Of a stretch of DNA of 8,445 bases, positions 1-5,965 are shown piece after piece (position 1 is the stretch's first letter; each line of letters starts with the position of its first letter). The translations under genes and the position numbers were made by a program. The DNA lies in NCBI GenBank assembly GCA_945291235.1, contig CALYQY010000094.1:1-8445 (forward strand), written 5' to 3'. The notes under the pieces were generated by a model. The model worked only from the letters and a program-made list of their open reading frames with translations. It had not been told where the DNA came from and searched no databases. The stretch is from an uncultured Gilliamella sp. GTDB lineage: Bacteria; Pseudomonadota; Gammaproteobacteria; Enterobacterales; Enterobacteriaceae.

Positions 1-385
1 CCTTTTTTTGCGCTTTAGTCAGTTTGGTATACTCTTCACTTTCTTTAATCTGTTTATAGGCTTGATAAAGCGGTTTATGCTGTCCAACCCATGTGCTGTA
101 TTCTGATAATAATGGCAAACAAGCTTCATAGGCTTCTCTAAGTTCAGGGCTATTTTTTACAGAATTAAGATGGCTTACTGGAGACCATGCTCGACTAAAT
201 TTTTCGTCCATTTCATCAATGGGTTGGATTAAATTATCCCAAGTGTATTGACTATTTTTAGTTAATACGGTTTCAATCGTATGACGACAATTTTTCAAAG
301 CCTCTTGAATTGCAGGTAAAACATGTTCAGGCTTGATTTGAGAAAATAAAGGAAGTGGTGTAGTTTTTAGTAATGGGTTTGTCAT
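1..385 (-). CDS. prlC: Oligopeptidase A (M3 zinc metallopeptidase), N-terminal part, cut by window edge
   Basis: This is the first 128 codons of a gene that runs off the left edge; the frame is open from the ATG at 385 to base 1. The translation begins MTNPLLKTTPLPLFSQIKPE and contains SPVSHLNSVKNSPELREAYE and LLSEYSTWVGQH, stretches nearly identical to the N-terminus of E. coli PrlC/OpdA (about 680 aa). OpdA is a cytoplasmic M3-family zinc endopeptidase that degrades short peptides, including cleaved signal peptides. The HEXXH zinc site lies in the C-terminal half and is outside the window, so catalytic integrity cannot be judged. An AAAGG about 10 nt upstream supports the start. The gene lies 89 bp downstream of ibaG on the same strand, so it may be co-transcribed with it or have its own promoter. 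I saw no convincing heat-shock (sigma-32) promoter in the gap, although E. coli prlC is heat-inducible. Confidence 0.93.
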   Translation of the reverse strand, partial: MTNPLLKTTPLPLFSQIKPEHVLPAIQEALKNCRHTIETVLTKNSQYTWDNLIQPIDEMDEKFSRAWSPVSHLNSVKNSPELREAYEACLPLLSEYSTWVGQHKPLYQAYKQIKESEEYTKLTKAQKK

Positions 386-474
386 GTTGCGATACCTTTG
401 TACAATGATATTGTTGTTTTATAGAACATCAGGTTATGGAAATAGCCGTTCATTTAGTTTTGATGAAGAGGGCG

Positions 475-732
475 CTATAATCCCATTAATTTCCGCTCAC
501 GTTGCCATTCTGTTGGAGTATAAGTTTTAATTGATAAGGCATGAATACGGTTATCATTAATAAATTCTGCGAGAGGAGCATAAATAGCTTGTTGCTTTTT
601 TACTCTGCTTAGATCTGCAAATAATTCACCAATAGCAATGACCTGAAAATGACTACCATCATTAGTCATGACATGCACTTCCTCAAGATTAAGTGAACTT
701 TTTAATTTATCTATTATTTGCTGTTTGTCCAT
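475..732 (-). CDS. ibaG: BolA-family protein IbaG (YrbA)
   Basis: This 85-aa protein matches E. coli IbaG (84 aa) over its whole length, with shared blocks such as [20 protein letters not shown] and NRIHALSIK, and a C-terminal YTPTEW segment. IbaG is a small cytoplasmic BolA-family protein. Family members bind monothiol glutaredoxins and share a [2Fe-2S] cluster through conserved histidines. Here the candidates are His28, in the loop of GSHFQ, and His64, the near-invariant BolA histidine in RIHALS. The gene follows mlaB after 86 bp, the same mlaB-ibaG order as in E. coli, where murA comes next; here prlC follows instead. The upstream Shine-Dalgarno is weak (GAG 8 nt before the ATG). Whether ibaG is translated from the mla transcript or has its own promoter in the AT-rich gap is unclear. 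Confidence 0.95.
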   Translation of the reverse strand: MDKQQIIDKLKSSLNLEEVHVMTNDGSHFQVIAIGELFADLSRVKKQQAIYAPLAEFINDNRIHALSIKTYTPTEWQRERKLMGL

Positions 733-818
733 TATTAAAACTCATTATTTTTTGTGATTTTATGTTGAATATTATTCATATTATCTTAATTTGTCTTTTG
801 ATTAAAGATGAGCGTAAC

Positions 819-1091
819 TTATTTTAGTATCACTGGTTGTAAATCATAAAGCGCAATTAAAGTAAGTAACTGAGGATTCACACTGTCTAAAGTAACATTA
901 TATTTATTACAAAAATAGACAAGTGTGGCAAGTCCCGAAGAGTCAACACGAATCAGCTGTGCCACATCAATTTTTTTCACCTCTTTTAATAGTGTATTTT
1001 GTATTGACCATATATCACTTAAGGAGTGAGCATCAAGCTCACCCTTTAGATATAATATATCTTGTTGCTTTTCGGTTGTGATTCGTGACAT
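819..1091 (-). CDS. mlaB: MlaB, STAS-domain subunit of the MlaFEDB phospholipid transporter
   Basis: This 90-aa cytoplasmic STAS-domain protein resembles E. coli MlaB (97 aa). It shares the GELD strand (residues 17-20), the RVDSSGLATL motif (48-57) and a C-terminal TLIALYDL segment. MlaB binds MlaF and is needed for assembly and activity of the transporter. The motif reads DSSG where E. coli MlaB has DTAG, so Ser51 stands at the position of the functionally important Thr52. This resembles the phosphorylatable serine of SpoIIAA-type STAS proteins, but nothing here shows phosphorylation. Relative to E. coli, about six residues are missing between the motif and the VTL strand (about residues 59-66), so one helix is probably shorter. 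The start lies 6 bp after the mlaC stop. Its AAAGG ribosome-binding site is formed by the last codons of mlaC, which suggests translational coupling. Confidence 0.92.
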   Translation of the reverse strand: MSRITTEKQQDILYLKGELDAHSLSDIWSIQNTLLKEVKKIDVAQLIRVDSSGLATLVYFCNKYNVTLDSVNPQLLTLIALYDLQPVILK

Positions 1092-1097
1092 GTTAAG

Positions 1098-1742
1098 TTA
1101 ACCTTTAGGTTTTTGATTCGGGTCTATTTTACGATTGGAAAGATCATTTAATTGCTTCGTTAATGCATCAATACCATTTTGTCTTAAAATAGTTGACCAT
1201 TCATTTTGCTTGGTAGTAATCATACTTACCCCTTCGGCAATTAAATCGTAAGCTTTCCATTCACCCGTCACCGAGTTCTTTCGCCATTGAAAATCAATAC
1301 GTAATGGTTGTTGACCTTTGTCTGGTTGATTTAATAATACTCGAATAGAAATTAATGTTTTTCCAGTTAAATCTTTCGCTTTTTCAACTTGGTAAGATTG
1401 CCCATTATACATAGATAATGCTTGCGCAAAAGCTTGAACGAGATAGTTTTCAAAAGCATTAAAATAGGCTGTACGTTGCGCATCGGTCGCATCTTTATAG
1501 GCGTTGCCTAGAATTAGCGCACCCGCATATTTGACTTGTACATAAGGCAATAGGTCAGATCTCACAATATCTTTGAGCAAATTAGGATTTGATTTGATTG
1601 CTGATTGTTGTGCTTTCATGGTACTAAAAATTTTGTCAGCGGCCACTTGCATTTCATCATAAGGATTATTTTCAGCAAAAGCTGACATACTAACTGCTAA
1701 AGCGAAAATTAAAAAAATAGTTTGCTTAAATTTGGTTAACAT
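1098..1742 (-). CDS. mlaC: MlaC, periplasmic phospholipid-binding shuttle
   Basis: This 214-aa protein is homologous along its length to E. coli MlaC (211 aa). A Sec signal peptide occupies residues 1-23: a basic start, a hydrophobic core, then AFA before the predicted cut ahead of ENNPY. The mature part carries strongly conserved blocks: LLPYVQVKYAGALILG, RIDFQWRKNS, and YDLIAEGVSMITTKQNEW. MlaC carries a phospholipid across the periplasm between the MlaA-porin complex in the outer membrane and MlaFEDB in the inner membrane. A strong AAGGAG 8 nt before the ATG overlaps the TAA stop of mlaD, so translation of the two genes is probably coupled. The C-terminal tail (NRKIDPNQKPKG) is polar, as in relatives. 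Confidence 0.96.
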   Translation of the reverse strand: MLTKFKQTIFLIFALAVSMSAFAENNPYDEMQVAADKIFSTMKAQQSAIKSNPNLLKDIVRSDLLPYVQVKYAGALILGNAYKDATDAQRTAYFNAFENYLVQAFAQALSMYNGQSYQVEKAKDLTGKTLISIRVLLNQPDKGQQPLRIDFQWRKNSVTGEWKAYDLIAEGVSMITTKQNEWSTILRQNGIDALTKQLNDLSNRKIDPNQKPKG

Positions 1743-1754
1743 AATGACAACTCC

Positions 1755-2339
1755 TTACTGTTCATTTGTATCTTGCGTATTTTGTTTCTTTTCTTTATTT
1801 GATGAATCACCCATACTATAAAGAAACTGACCAATTAAATCTTCTAACACCATTGCTGGTTTAGTATTGCTAACAACAAATCCTTCTTGAAAATAAGGTG
1901 GTTTGTCATTTTTTTGAGCCGTTGTATTAGTGGCATCAGGAGCATCTAATGCGTCAATGGCGAATTCGGTCGATTGATCTAACCCCAAATTGATATCAAT
2001 AAATTGTTCACCTAAAATTCCTGAGGTTTTGATTGATAGTGAGCTGGAGCTTGGAATTTTATTGTACTGACTATCGATATCCATTGTTACATACGGTTTA
2101 TAAATATCACTTCCTGATGATGTTAAGCTAATATTGGTTATTCGCCCAATTACCACCCCACCAATTTTAATTGGTGATCTAACTTTTAATCCGCCAATAT
2201 TGTCAAATACGGCGTATACTCGATATGAATTATGGCTAGTAAAAGATGTAGGATCGGTAACGCGAAAACATAAAAATAGTACTGAGCAAATGACTAGTAC
2301 CATGAATAATCCAACTGTAATTTCGACTTTACGACTCAT
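1755..2339 (-). CDS. mlaD: MlaD, MCE-domain membrane subunit
   Basis: This 194-aa single-pass inner-membrane protein has one transmembrane helix (about residues 9-26) and a periplasmic MCE domain (about 39-118). Its hallmarks are VYAVFDNIGGLKVRSPIKIGG, which matches E. coli MlaD closely, and SLSIKTSGILGEQ. MlaD forms the hexameric ring that sits on MlaE and passes lipids to or from MlaC. The C-terminal helix AMVLEDLIGQFLY is conserved and is followed by a polar Lys/Asn/Gln tail. Between GEQFIDINLGL and that helix there are about 20 more residues than in E. coli MlaD (183 aa), an Asp/Ala/Asn/Thr-rich insert around residues 121-150. I chose the ATG at 2339 because it has GAGG 9 nt upstream and matches the E. 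coli N-terminus. An in-frame TTG at 2354 would add five residues and overlap the mlaE stop. Confidence 0.95.
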   Translation of the reverse strand: MSRKVEITVGLFMVLVICSVLFLCFRVTDPTSFTSHNSYRVYAVFDNIGGLKVRSPIKIGGVVIGRITNISLTSSGSDIYKPYVTMDIDSQYNKIPSSSSLSIKTSGILGEQFIDINLGLDQSTEFAIDALDAPDATNTTAQKNDKPPYFQEGFVVSNTKPAMVLEDLIGQFLYSMGDSSNKEKKQNTQDTNEQ

Positions 2340-2348
2340 GTTTAATGA

Positions 2349-2352
2349 CCTC
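2349..2352 (-). promoter_or_regulatory. Ribosome-binding site that sets the mlaD start
   Basis: On the minus strand GAGG (2352-2349) overlaps the TGA stop of mlaE (2353-2351) and lies 9 nt before the ATG at 2339. The alternative in-frame TTG at 2354 sits on top of this site and would have to use a different signal, so the ATG is preferred. The overlap suggests that ribosomes finishing mlaE reinitiate at mlaD. Confidence 0.65.
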
Positions 2353-3130
2353 AATGACTAAACATTAATGCGGTTAAAATAAAATCTAACCCCAAAATAA
2401 CTAATGATGAATAAACAACTGTATTGGTAGTTGCTCGACTAATTCCTTCAGATGTTGGTACGCAATCGTAACCATTAAAAAGTGCAATCCAAGTACTGGC
2501 AATTGCAAAGGCAAAACTTTTTACAAAACAGTTGCCTAAATCATGCCACCAGTCAACATTACTTTGAATGGAAGACCAAAAAAATCCTGCATCAATACCT
2601 TTCCAATCAACGCCAACTAATACACCACCTAAAATACCAACCGCGACAAAAATAGCCGTTAAAAACGGCATAGAGAAAAATCCAGCCCAGAAACGGGGTG
2701 CAATAATACGCCGTAATGGATCGACTGCCATCATTTCCATGCTTGATAGTTGTTCGGTAGCTTTCATGAGACCAATTTCAGCTGTTAACGCCGAGCCGGC
2801 ACGTCCAGCAAATAATAATCCAGCAACAACAGGGCCTAGTTCACGCAATAAAGCCAGCGCAACCATCATACCTAAACTTGCCTCAGCACCAAATGTGGTT
2901 AAGATAAAATAACCTTGTAGTGCAAGCACCATACCAATAAAAAGTCCAGATACAATAATAATCGTTAAAGATTGTACGCCAACAAAATAAAATTGTTTGA
3001 CCAGTAATGGGAACTTTTTCGCAAATTGTGGACGTCCAATGAGTGCTCCAAAAAGCATCATCCCTGAACGCCCCATTAAAGCGATAAGATTAATTAACCA
3101 TTTTCCCAATCTTTCAAGTAAATTAAACAT
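2351..3130 (-). CDS. mlaE: MlaE, permease subunit of the phospholipid ABC transporter
   Basis: This 259-aa polytopic inner-membrane protein is nearly collinear with E. coli MlaE (260 aa). The permease core shows the conserved [20 protein letters not shown] block (residues 94-113), then ALTAEIGLM and [16 protein letters not shown], which includes the coupling region that contacts MlaF. Hydrophobic segments lie at about 47-72, 86-108, 148-175, 202-220 and 238-256. MlaE dimerises, binds phospholipid in a central cavity beneath the MlaD ring and is powered by MlaF. The ATG at 3130 follows the mlaF stop by 3 bp. Its GAGG ribosome-binding site lies in the final mlaF codons. The TGA stop overlaps the mlaD Shine-Dalgarno. 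Confidence 0.96.
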   Translation of the reverse strand: MFNLLERLGKWLINLIALMGRSGMMLFGALIGRPQFAKKFPLLVKQFYFVGVQSLTIIIVSGLFIGMVLALQGYFILTTFGAEASLGMMVALALLRELGPVVAGLLFAGRAGSALTAEIGLMKATEQLSSMEMMAVDPLRRIIAPRFWAGFFSMPFLTAIFVAVGILGGVLVGVDWKGIDAGFFWSSIQSNVDWWHDLGNCFVKSFAFAIASTWIALFNGYDCVPTSEGISRATTNTVVYSSLVILGLDFILTALMFSH

Positions 3131-3133
3131 ATG

Positions 3134-3946
3134 TTATATACCTCGGCTTAGGTCTAATTTATAGTCATCAGCGGGATAATGAAAAGGGACTGGTCCATCA
3201 GCTAAGCCTTCAAGAAATTGTTTTACACGCAAGTCGTCATTTTCGCGTAATTGCTGTGATGTTCCGCCTGCAATAATGTGTTGTTCAGCAACGATGTAAG
3301 CATAGTCCGCAATACTAAGGACTTCATTCACATCATGACTGACAACAATACAGGTTAATCCAAGCGATTGATTGATTTCTGAGATTAATTTAACAATGAC
3401 ACCCATTGAGATTGGGTCTTGACCGGCAAAAGGTTCATCAAACATAATTAAATCAGGGTCAAGGGCAATGGCTCTGGCTAGCGCGGCTCGCCTTGCCATA
3501 CCTCCGGATAATTCTGACGGCATCATATGGGCGGCGCCTCGAAGACCAACAGACTGGAGTTTCATCAATACTAAATTGTGTAATACAGGCTCAGGTAAAT
3601 CAAGGTGTTCACGAATCGGGTAGGCAACATTATCGAAAACAGAAAGATCGGTAAATAGTGCGCCAGATTGGAATAGCATGCTCATGCGTTTTCTAACTTC
3701 ATAGAGTCGGGCGCGAGACATACTTGGAATATCTTCACCATCGAATAATATTTTTCCTGATTGAGGTTTTAATTGACCACCGATTAGACGCAGTAGCGTG
3801 GTTTTACCAATACCTGAAGGCCCCATAATCGCTGTCACTTTGCCTTTTGGGACATTCAAGCTCATATTTTTATAAATTGGTCTTGTTCCTCGATAAAATG
3901 ACATATCATGAATTTCAACCAAATTTTGCTGTAATGAGTCAGTCAC
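3134..3946 (-). CDS. mlaF: MlaF, ATPase subunit of the phospholipid ABC transporter
   Basis: This 270-aa ABC ATPase is almost the same length as E. coli MlaF (269 aa). In order it shows Walker A GPSGIGKT (42-49), a Q-loop glutamine at about 93, the signature LSGGM (146-150), Walker B LIMFDE (166-171) and the H-loop histidine in VVSHD (204). The C-terminal extension (about 246-270, including GPVPFHYPADDY) is characteristic of MlaF, where it reaches the partner subunit and the MlaB interface. The protein hydrolyses ATP in the cytoplasm to drive lipid transfer through MlaE. The start codon is GTG: it has AGGA 6 nt upstream and gives the expected length, whereas the first ATG would remove 14 residues including a conserved strand. 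It is the first gene of the mla operon, 263 bp downstream of metI. Confidence 0.96.
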   Translation of the reverse strand: MTDSLQQNLVEIHDMSFYRGTRPIYKNMSLNVPKGKVTAIMGPSGIGKTTLLRLIGGQLKPQSGKILFDGEDIPSMSRARLYEVRKRMSMLFQSGALFTDLSVFDNVAYPIREHLDLPEPVLHNLVLMKLQSVGLRGAAHMMPSELSGGMARRAALARAIALDPDLIMFDEPFAGQDPISMGVIVKLISEINQSLGLTCIVVSHDVNEVLSIADYAYIVAEQHIIAGGTSQQLRENDDLRVKQFLEGLADGPVPFHYPADDYKLDLSRGI

Positions 3947-3952
3947 TATGAT

Positions 3953-3956
3953 TCCT
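3953..3956 (-). promoter_or_regulatory. Ribosome-binding site supporting the GTG start of mlaF
   Basis: AGGA on the minus strand (3956-3953) stands 6 nt before the GTG at 3946. No in-frame ATG with a comparable site lies nearby, so GTG initiation is the best reading. Confidence 0.6.
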
Positions 3957-4005
3957 ACACTACCTTAATTAATTAAAATTAACGTTATTTTACTTGATAA
4001 TGGCA

Positions 4006-4035
4006 AATAAAGAAATCGATAAAACATATTGTCAA
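4006..4035 (-). promoter_or_regulatory. Candidate sigma-70 promoter of the mla operon
   Basis: A perfect -35 hexamer TTGACA lies at 4035-4030 on the minus strand, followed after 18 bp by TTTATT (4011-4006), a 4-of-6 match to the -10 consensus. Its position about 60 bp before the mlaF GTG suits a promoter for the mla operon. The -10 is only moderate and the region is very AT-rich, so the exact start site is uncertain. Confidence 0.4.
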
Positions 4036-4050
4036 TCCTTATATTATGGT

Positions 4051-4072
4051 AATGCTTAAGGTAAAAAGCATT
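4051..4072. repeat. Short perfect inverted repeat upstream of the candidate mla promoter
   Basis: AATGCTT (4051-4057) and AAGCATT (4066-4072) form a 7-bp perfect inverted repeat with an 8-nt loop. On the plus strand it runs into six T residues (4071-4076), the shape of an intrinsic terminator, but no plus-strand gene precedes it. On the minus strand there is no T-tract after it. It lies just upstream of the TTGACA box, so an operator role is equally possible. The stem is AT-rich and could arise by chance. Confidence 0.35.
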
Positions 4073-4110
4073 TTTTAATTAAAAATCACTGAATCTTGAT
4101 TTGTAATAGT

Positions 4111-4135
4111 CAAAAAAACTAAATAAGGTTTTTAG
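4111..4135 (-). terminator. Weak intrinsic terminator candidate after metI
   Basis: Read on the minus strand, CTAAA (4135-4131), a 7-nt loop and TTTAG (4123-4119) are followed by a run of seven T (4118-4112). The 5-bp AT-rich stem is poor, but the T-run and its position, about 75 bp after the metI stop and before the mla promoter candidate, fit termination of the M20-metNI transcript. Read-through into mlaF cannot be excluded. Confidence 0.3.
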
Positions 4136-4209
4136 CGTGTTAAATCATTTTTTAGTCTGGCATTAAGCTGCGTTTCTAATCGGTTCAAATAATAATCACA
4201 TATTCTGAT

Positions 4210-4908
4210 TTATTCATGCCTTGCTTTGCGAGCTAAAAAATTACCTGTGCTTTGCACCAATTGAATCACAATAACTAAAATGACCACGCAAATATAGGTA
4301 ACTGTGGTATCAAAACGTTGATAACCATATGAAATGGCTAAGTCACCAATACCGCCTGCGCCAACTGCACCCGCCATTGCTGTCGCTCCAATTAAGCCGA
4401 TAGTGGCAGTGGTTAGGGTTAAAATCAATGAACTAAATGCTTCAGGTAATATAAAGTACCAAATGATCTGGATTGGTGTTGCCCCCATTGATTCAGCGGC
4501 TTCAATAATGCCACTGTTTACTTCAAGTAAAGAATTTTCAACTAAGCGAGCAATGTAAGGGGCGACATAAAATGTTAAAGGCACGATAGCTGCTGTTGTA
4601 CCAATCGAACTACCCACAATAAATTTAGTAAAAGGGACAATTGCCACTAGTAAAATAATAAAAGGTAGCGAACGAACTAAATTAATAATAGGATTCATAA
4701 TCCGATATATTCGATTATTTTCAAGCAATCCTCCTGGGCGAGTTGTCACTAAACAAACACCGAGTGAAATACCAATTACGGAGCCCAATATTAAAGCAAA
4801 AAACACCATATAAAATGTTTCATAACTCGCTTGGATAAATTGTTCAACTGTCACGGTGGTTGAAAAATTAGCTTTGAAATATTCAAGAGTATTGGTCAAA
4901 AATTGCAT
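4210..4908 (-). CDS. metI: MetI, methionine-type ABC transporter permease
   Basis: This 232-aa integral membrane protein has about five hydrophobic segments (roughly 31-54, 70-93, 100-122, 158-182, 203-222). The cytoplasmic coupling (EAA) loop at about 136-156, AAESMGATPIQIIWYFILPEA, docks onto MetN. Conserved MetI blocks include RSLPFIILLVAIVPFTKFIVG, AAIVPLTFYVAPYIARLVEN and GAVGAGGIGDLA. It is about 15 residues longer at the N-terminus than E. coli MetI (217 aa), as in several other MetI proteins. It pairs as a homodimer with MetN to import methionine or a related compound delivered by MetQ. The ATG directly abuts the TAA stop of metN, with GAGGAA 6 nt upstream inside metN, so coupling is likely. 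After the TAA the same frame stays open for 25 more codons (see findings). Confidence 0.95.
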   Translation of the reverse strand: MQFLTNTLEYFKANFSTTVTVEQFIQASYETFYMVFFALILGSVIGISLGVCLVTTRPGGLLENNRIYRIMNPIINLVRSLPFIILLVAIVPFTKFIVGSSIGTTAAIVPLTFYVAPYIARLVENSLLEVNSGIIEAAESMGATPIQIIWYFILPEAFSSLILTLTTATIGLIGATAMAGAVGAGGIGDLAISYGYQRFDTTVTYICVVILVIVIQLVQSTGNFLARKARHE

Positions 4909-5952
4909 TTAGTTTTCCTCCCAGTGGTTTATTTCAGTAACTTGTACGCCATGTTTTCGAAGGAATTGTACAGCTTCTTGGATATTGCTATCGTTACCTT
5001 TTAACTGAATAAACATACTGCCTAAAACTGTTTTTTCAATTTCTGACATATGGGCAAATAAAATGTTAACCACAACAATTTGTTTTAAAATAAGCGAATT
5101 GATAACGGGTTCTGAAGCTGAGCGACCTAAAAATTCAAGTTTAAATAGTTTAATATTGTCTTTTTTACCTTCTACTTCTAACAAATTTTCAACAACACCC
5201 TTTGGGATTTGATTGCTAATGACTGAATTGACAAAATTTCGAGTTGTTTGGTGTTGTGGGTGTCCAAATACATCCAGCACGTTACCTTGTTCAATAATTT
5301 TACCTTTTTCCATTACGGCTACCTTATGGCAAATTTGTTCAATAACATGCATTTCGTGAGTGATTAAAACTACCGTTATTTTATATTTTTCATTGATTTT
5401 TTTGATTAAATCTAAGATTGCTCGTGTAGTTTGAGGATCAAGTGCCGAAGTCGCCTCATCACAGAGTAAAATATCCGGATCGTTAGCTAACGCTCTTGCT
5501 ATGCCGATTCGCTGTTTTTGTCCGCCAGACAGCTCTTTAGGATAACTATCTGCTTTGTCACTTAATCCAACAAATTCTAATAATTCATTTACTTTTTGTT
5601 TAATTGTATGTTTATCTTTTTTGATTAGAATTAAAGGAATAGCAATATTTTCATAAACGGTTTTTGATTCAAGTAAATTAAAGTGCTGAAATATCATGCC
5701 GATCTTTCGCCTAACTTGGCGTAACTCAGAACCGGATAGTTGATTTAAAATTTGATTTTGTATAATGATTTGACCTTGTGTCGGTTTTTCAAGGTAATTG
5801 ATTAAACGAACTAAGGTGCTTTTACCTGCACCACTATAACCAATGATGCCAAAAATATCCCCTTTATCAATGGTTAAGTTGATCTTGTCTAAGGCTTGAG
5901 TGGTGATGCCGTTTCGCTCATATTGCTTGGATACATTTTCAAATCTAATCAT
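4909..5952 (-). CDS. metN: MetN, methionine-type ABC transporter ATPase with C-terminal NIL domain
   Basis: This 347-aa ABC ATPase is close in length to E. coli MetN (343 aa). It shows Walker A GYSGAGKST (38-46), a Q-loop in FQHFNL (Gln89), the signature LSGGQKQR (141-148), Walker B ILLCDE (161-166), the D-loop SALD and the H-loop in THEM (His199). Residues from about 265 to 343 form the NIL (ACT-like) domain, which in E. coli MetN binds methionine and shuts the transporter down when the cytoplasmic pool is high (trans-inhibition). The domain is complete here, so the same feedback is expected, though the ligand could differ. The gene starts 13 bp after the amidohydrolase stop, with AGGGA about 8 nt before the ATG, and abuts metI. 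This indicates a single M20-metN-metI transcript. Confidence 0.96.
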   Translation of the reverse strand: MIRFENVSKQYERNGITTQALDKINLTIDKGDIFGIIGYSGAGKSTLVRLINYLEKPTQGQIIIQNQILNQLSGSELRQVRRKIGMIFQHFNLLESKTVYENIAIPLILIKKDKHTIKQKVNELLEFVGLSDKADSYPKELSGGQKQRIGIARALANDPDILLCDEATSALDPQTTRAILDLIKKINEKYKITVVLITHEMHVIEQICHKVAVMEKGKIIEQGNVLDVFGHPQHQTTRNFVNSVISNQIPKGVVENLLEVEGKKDNIKLFKLEFLGRSASEPVINSLILKQIVVVNILFAHMSEIEKTVLGSMFIQLKGNDSNIQEAVQFLRKHGVQVTEINHWEEN

Positions 5953-5965
5953 TCTTGCGTCCCTA

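Noticed and set aside
386..474. Heat-shock (sigma-32) promoter for prlC
   Set aside because: No CTTGAA / CCCCAT-like pair is present; only an isolated TATAAA was seen, without a -35.
733..818. Separate promoter for ibaG (AAGACA, 17 bp, TAATAT on the minus strand)
   Set aside because: Both boxes match at only 4 of 6 positions in very AT-rich DNA where such pairs are expected by chance.
2134..2361. Plus-strand open frame of 75 codons opposite mlaD/mlaE
   Set aside because: It lies wholly antisense to strongly conserved mlaD and the end of mlaE, has no recognisable domain and no ribosome-binding site; it is a shadow frame.
2568..2912. Plus-strand open frame of 114 codons opposite mlaE
   Set aside because: It is antisense to the conserved permease core. 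Its Pro/Ala/Asn/Ile-rich composition is what the reverse of a membrane-protein gene gives.
4334..4558. Plus-strand open frame of 74 codons opposite metI
   Set aside because: It is antisense to the conserved EAA-loop region of metI, with no independent support.
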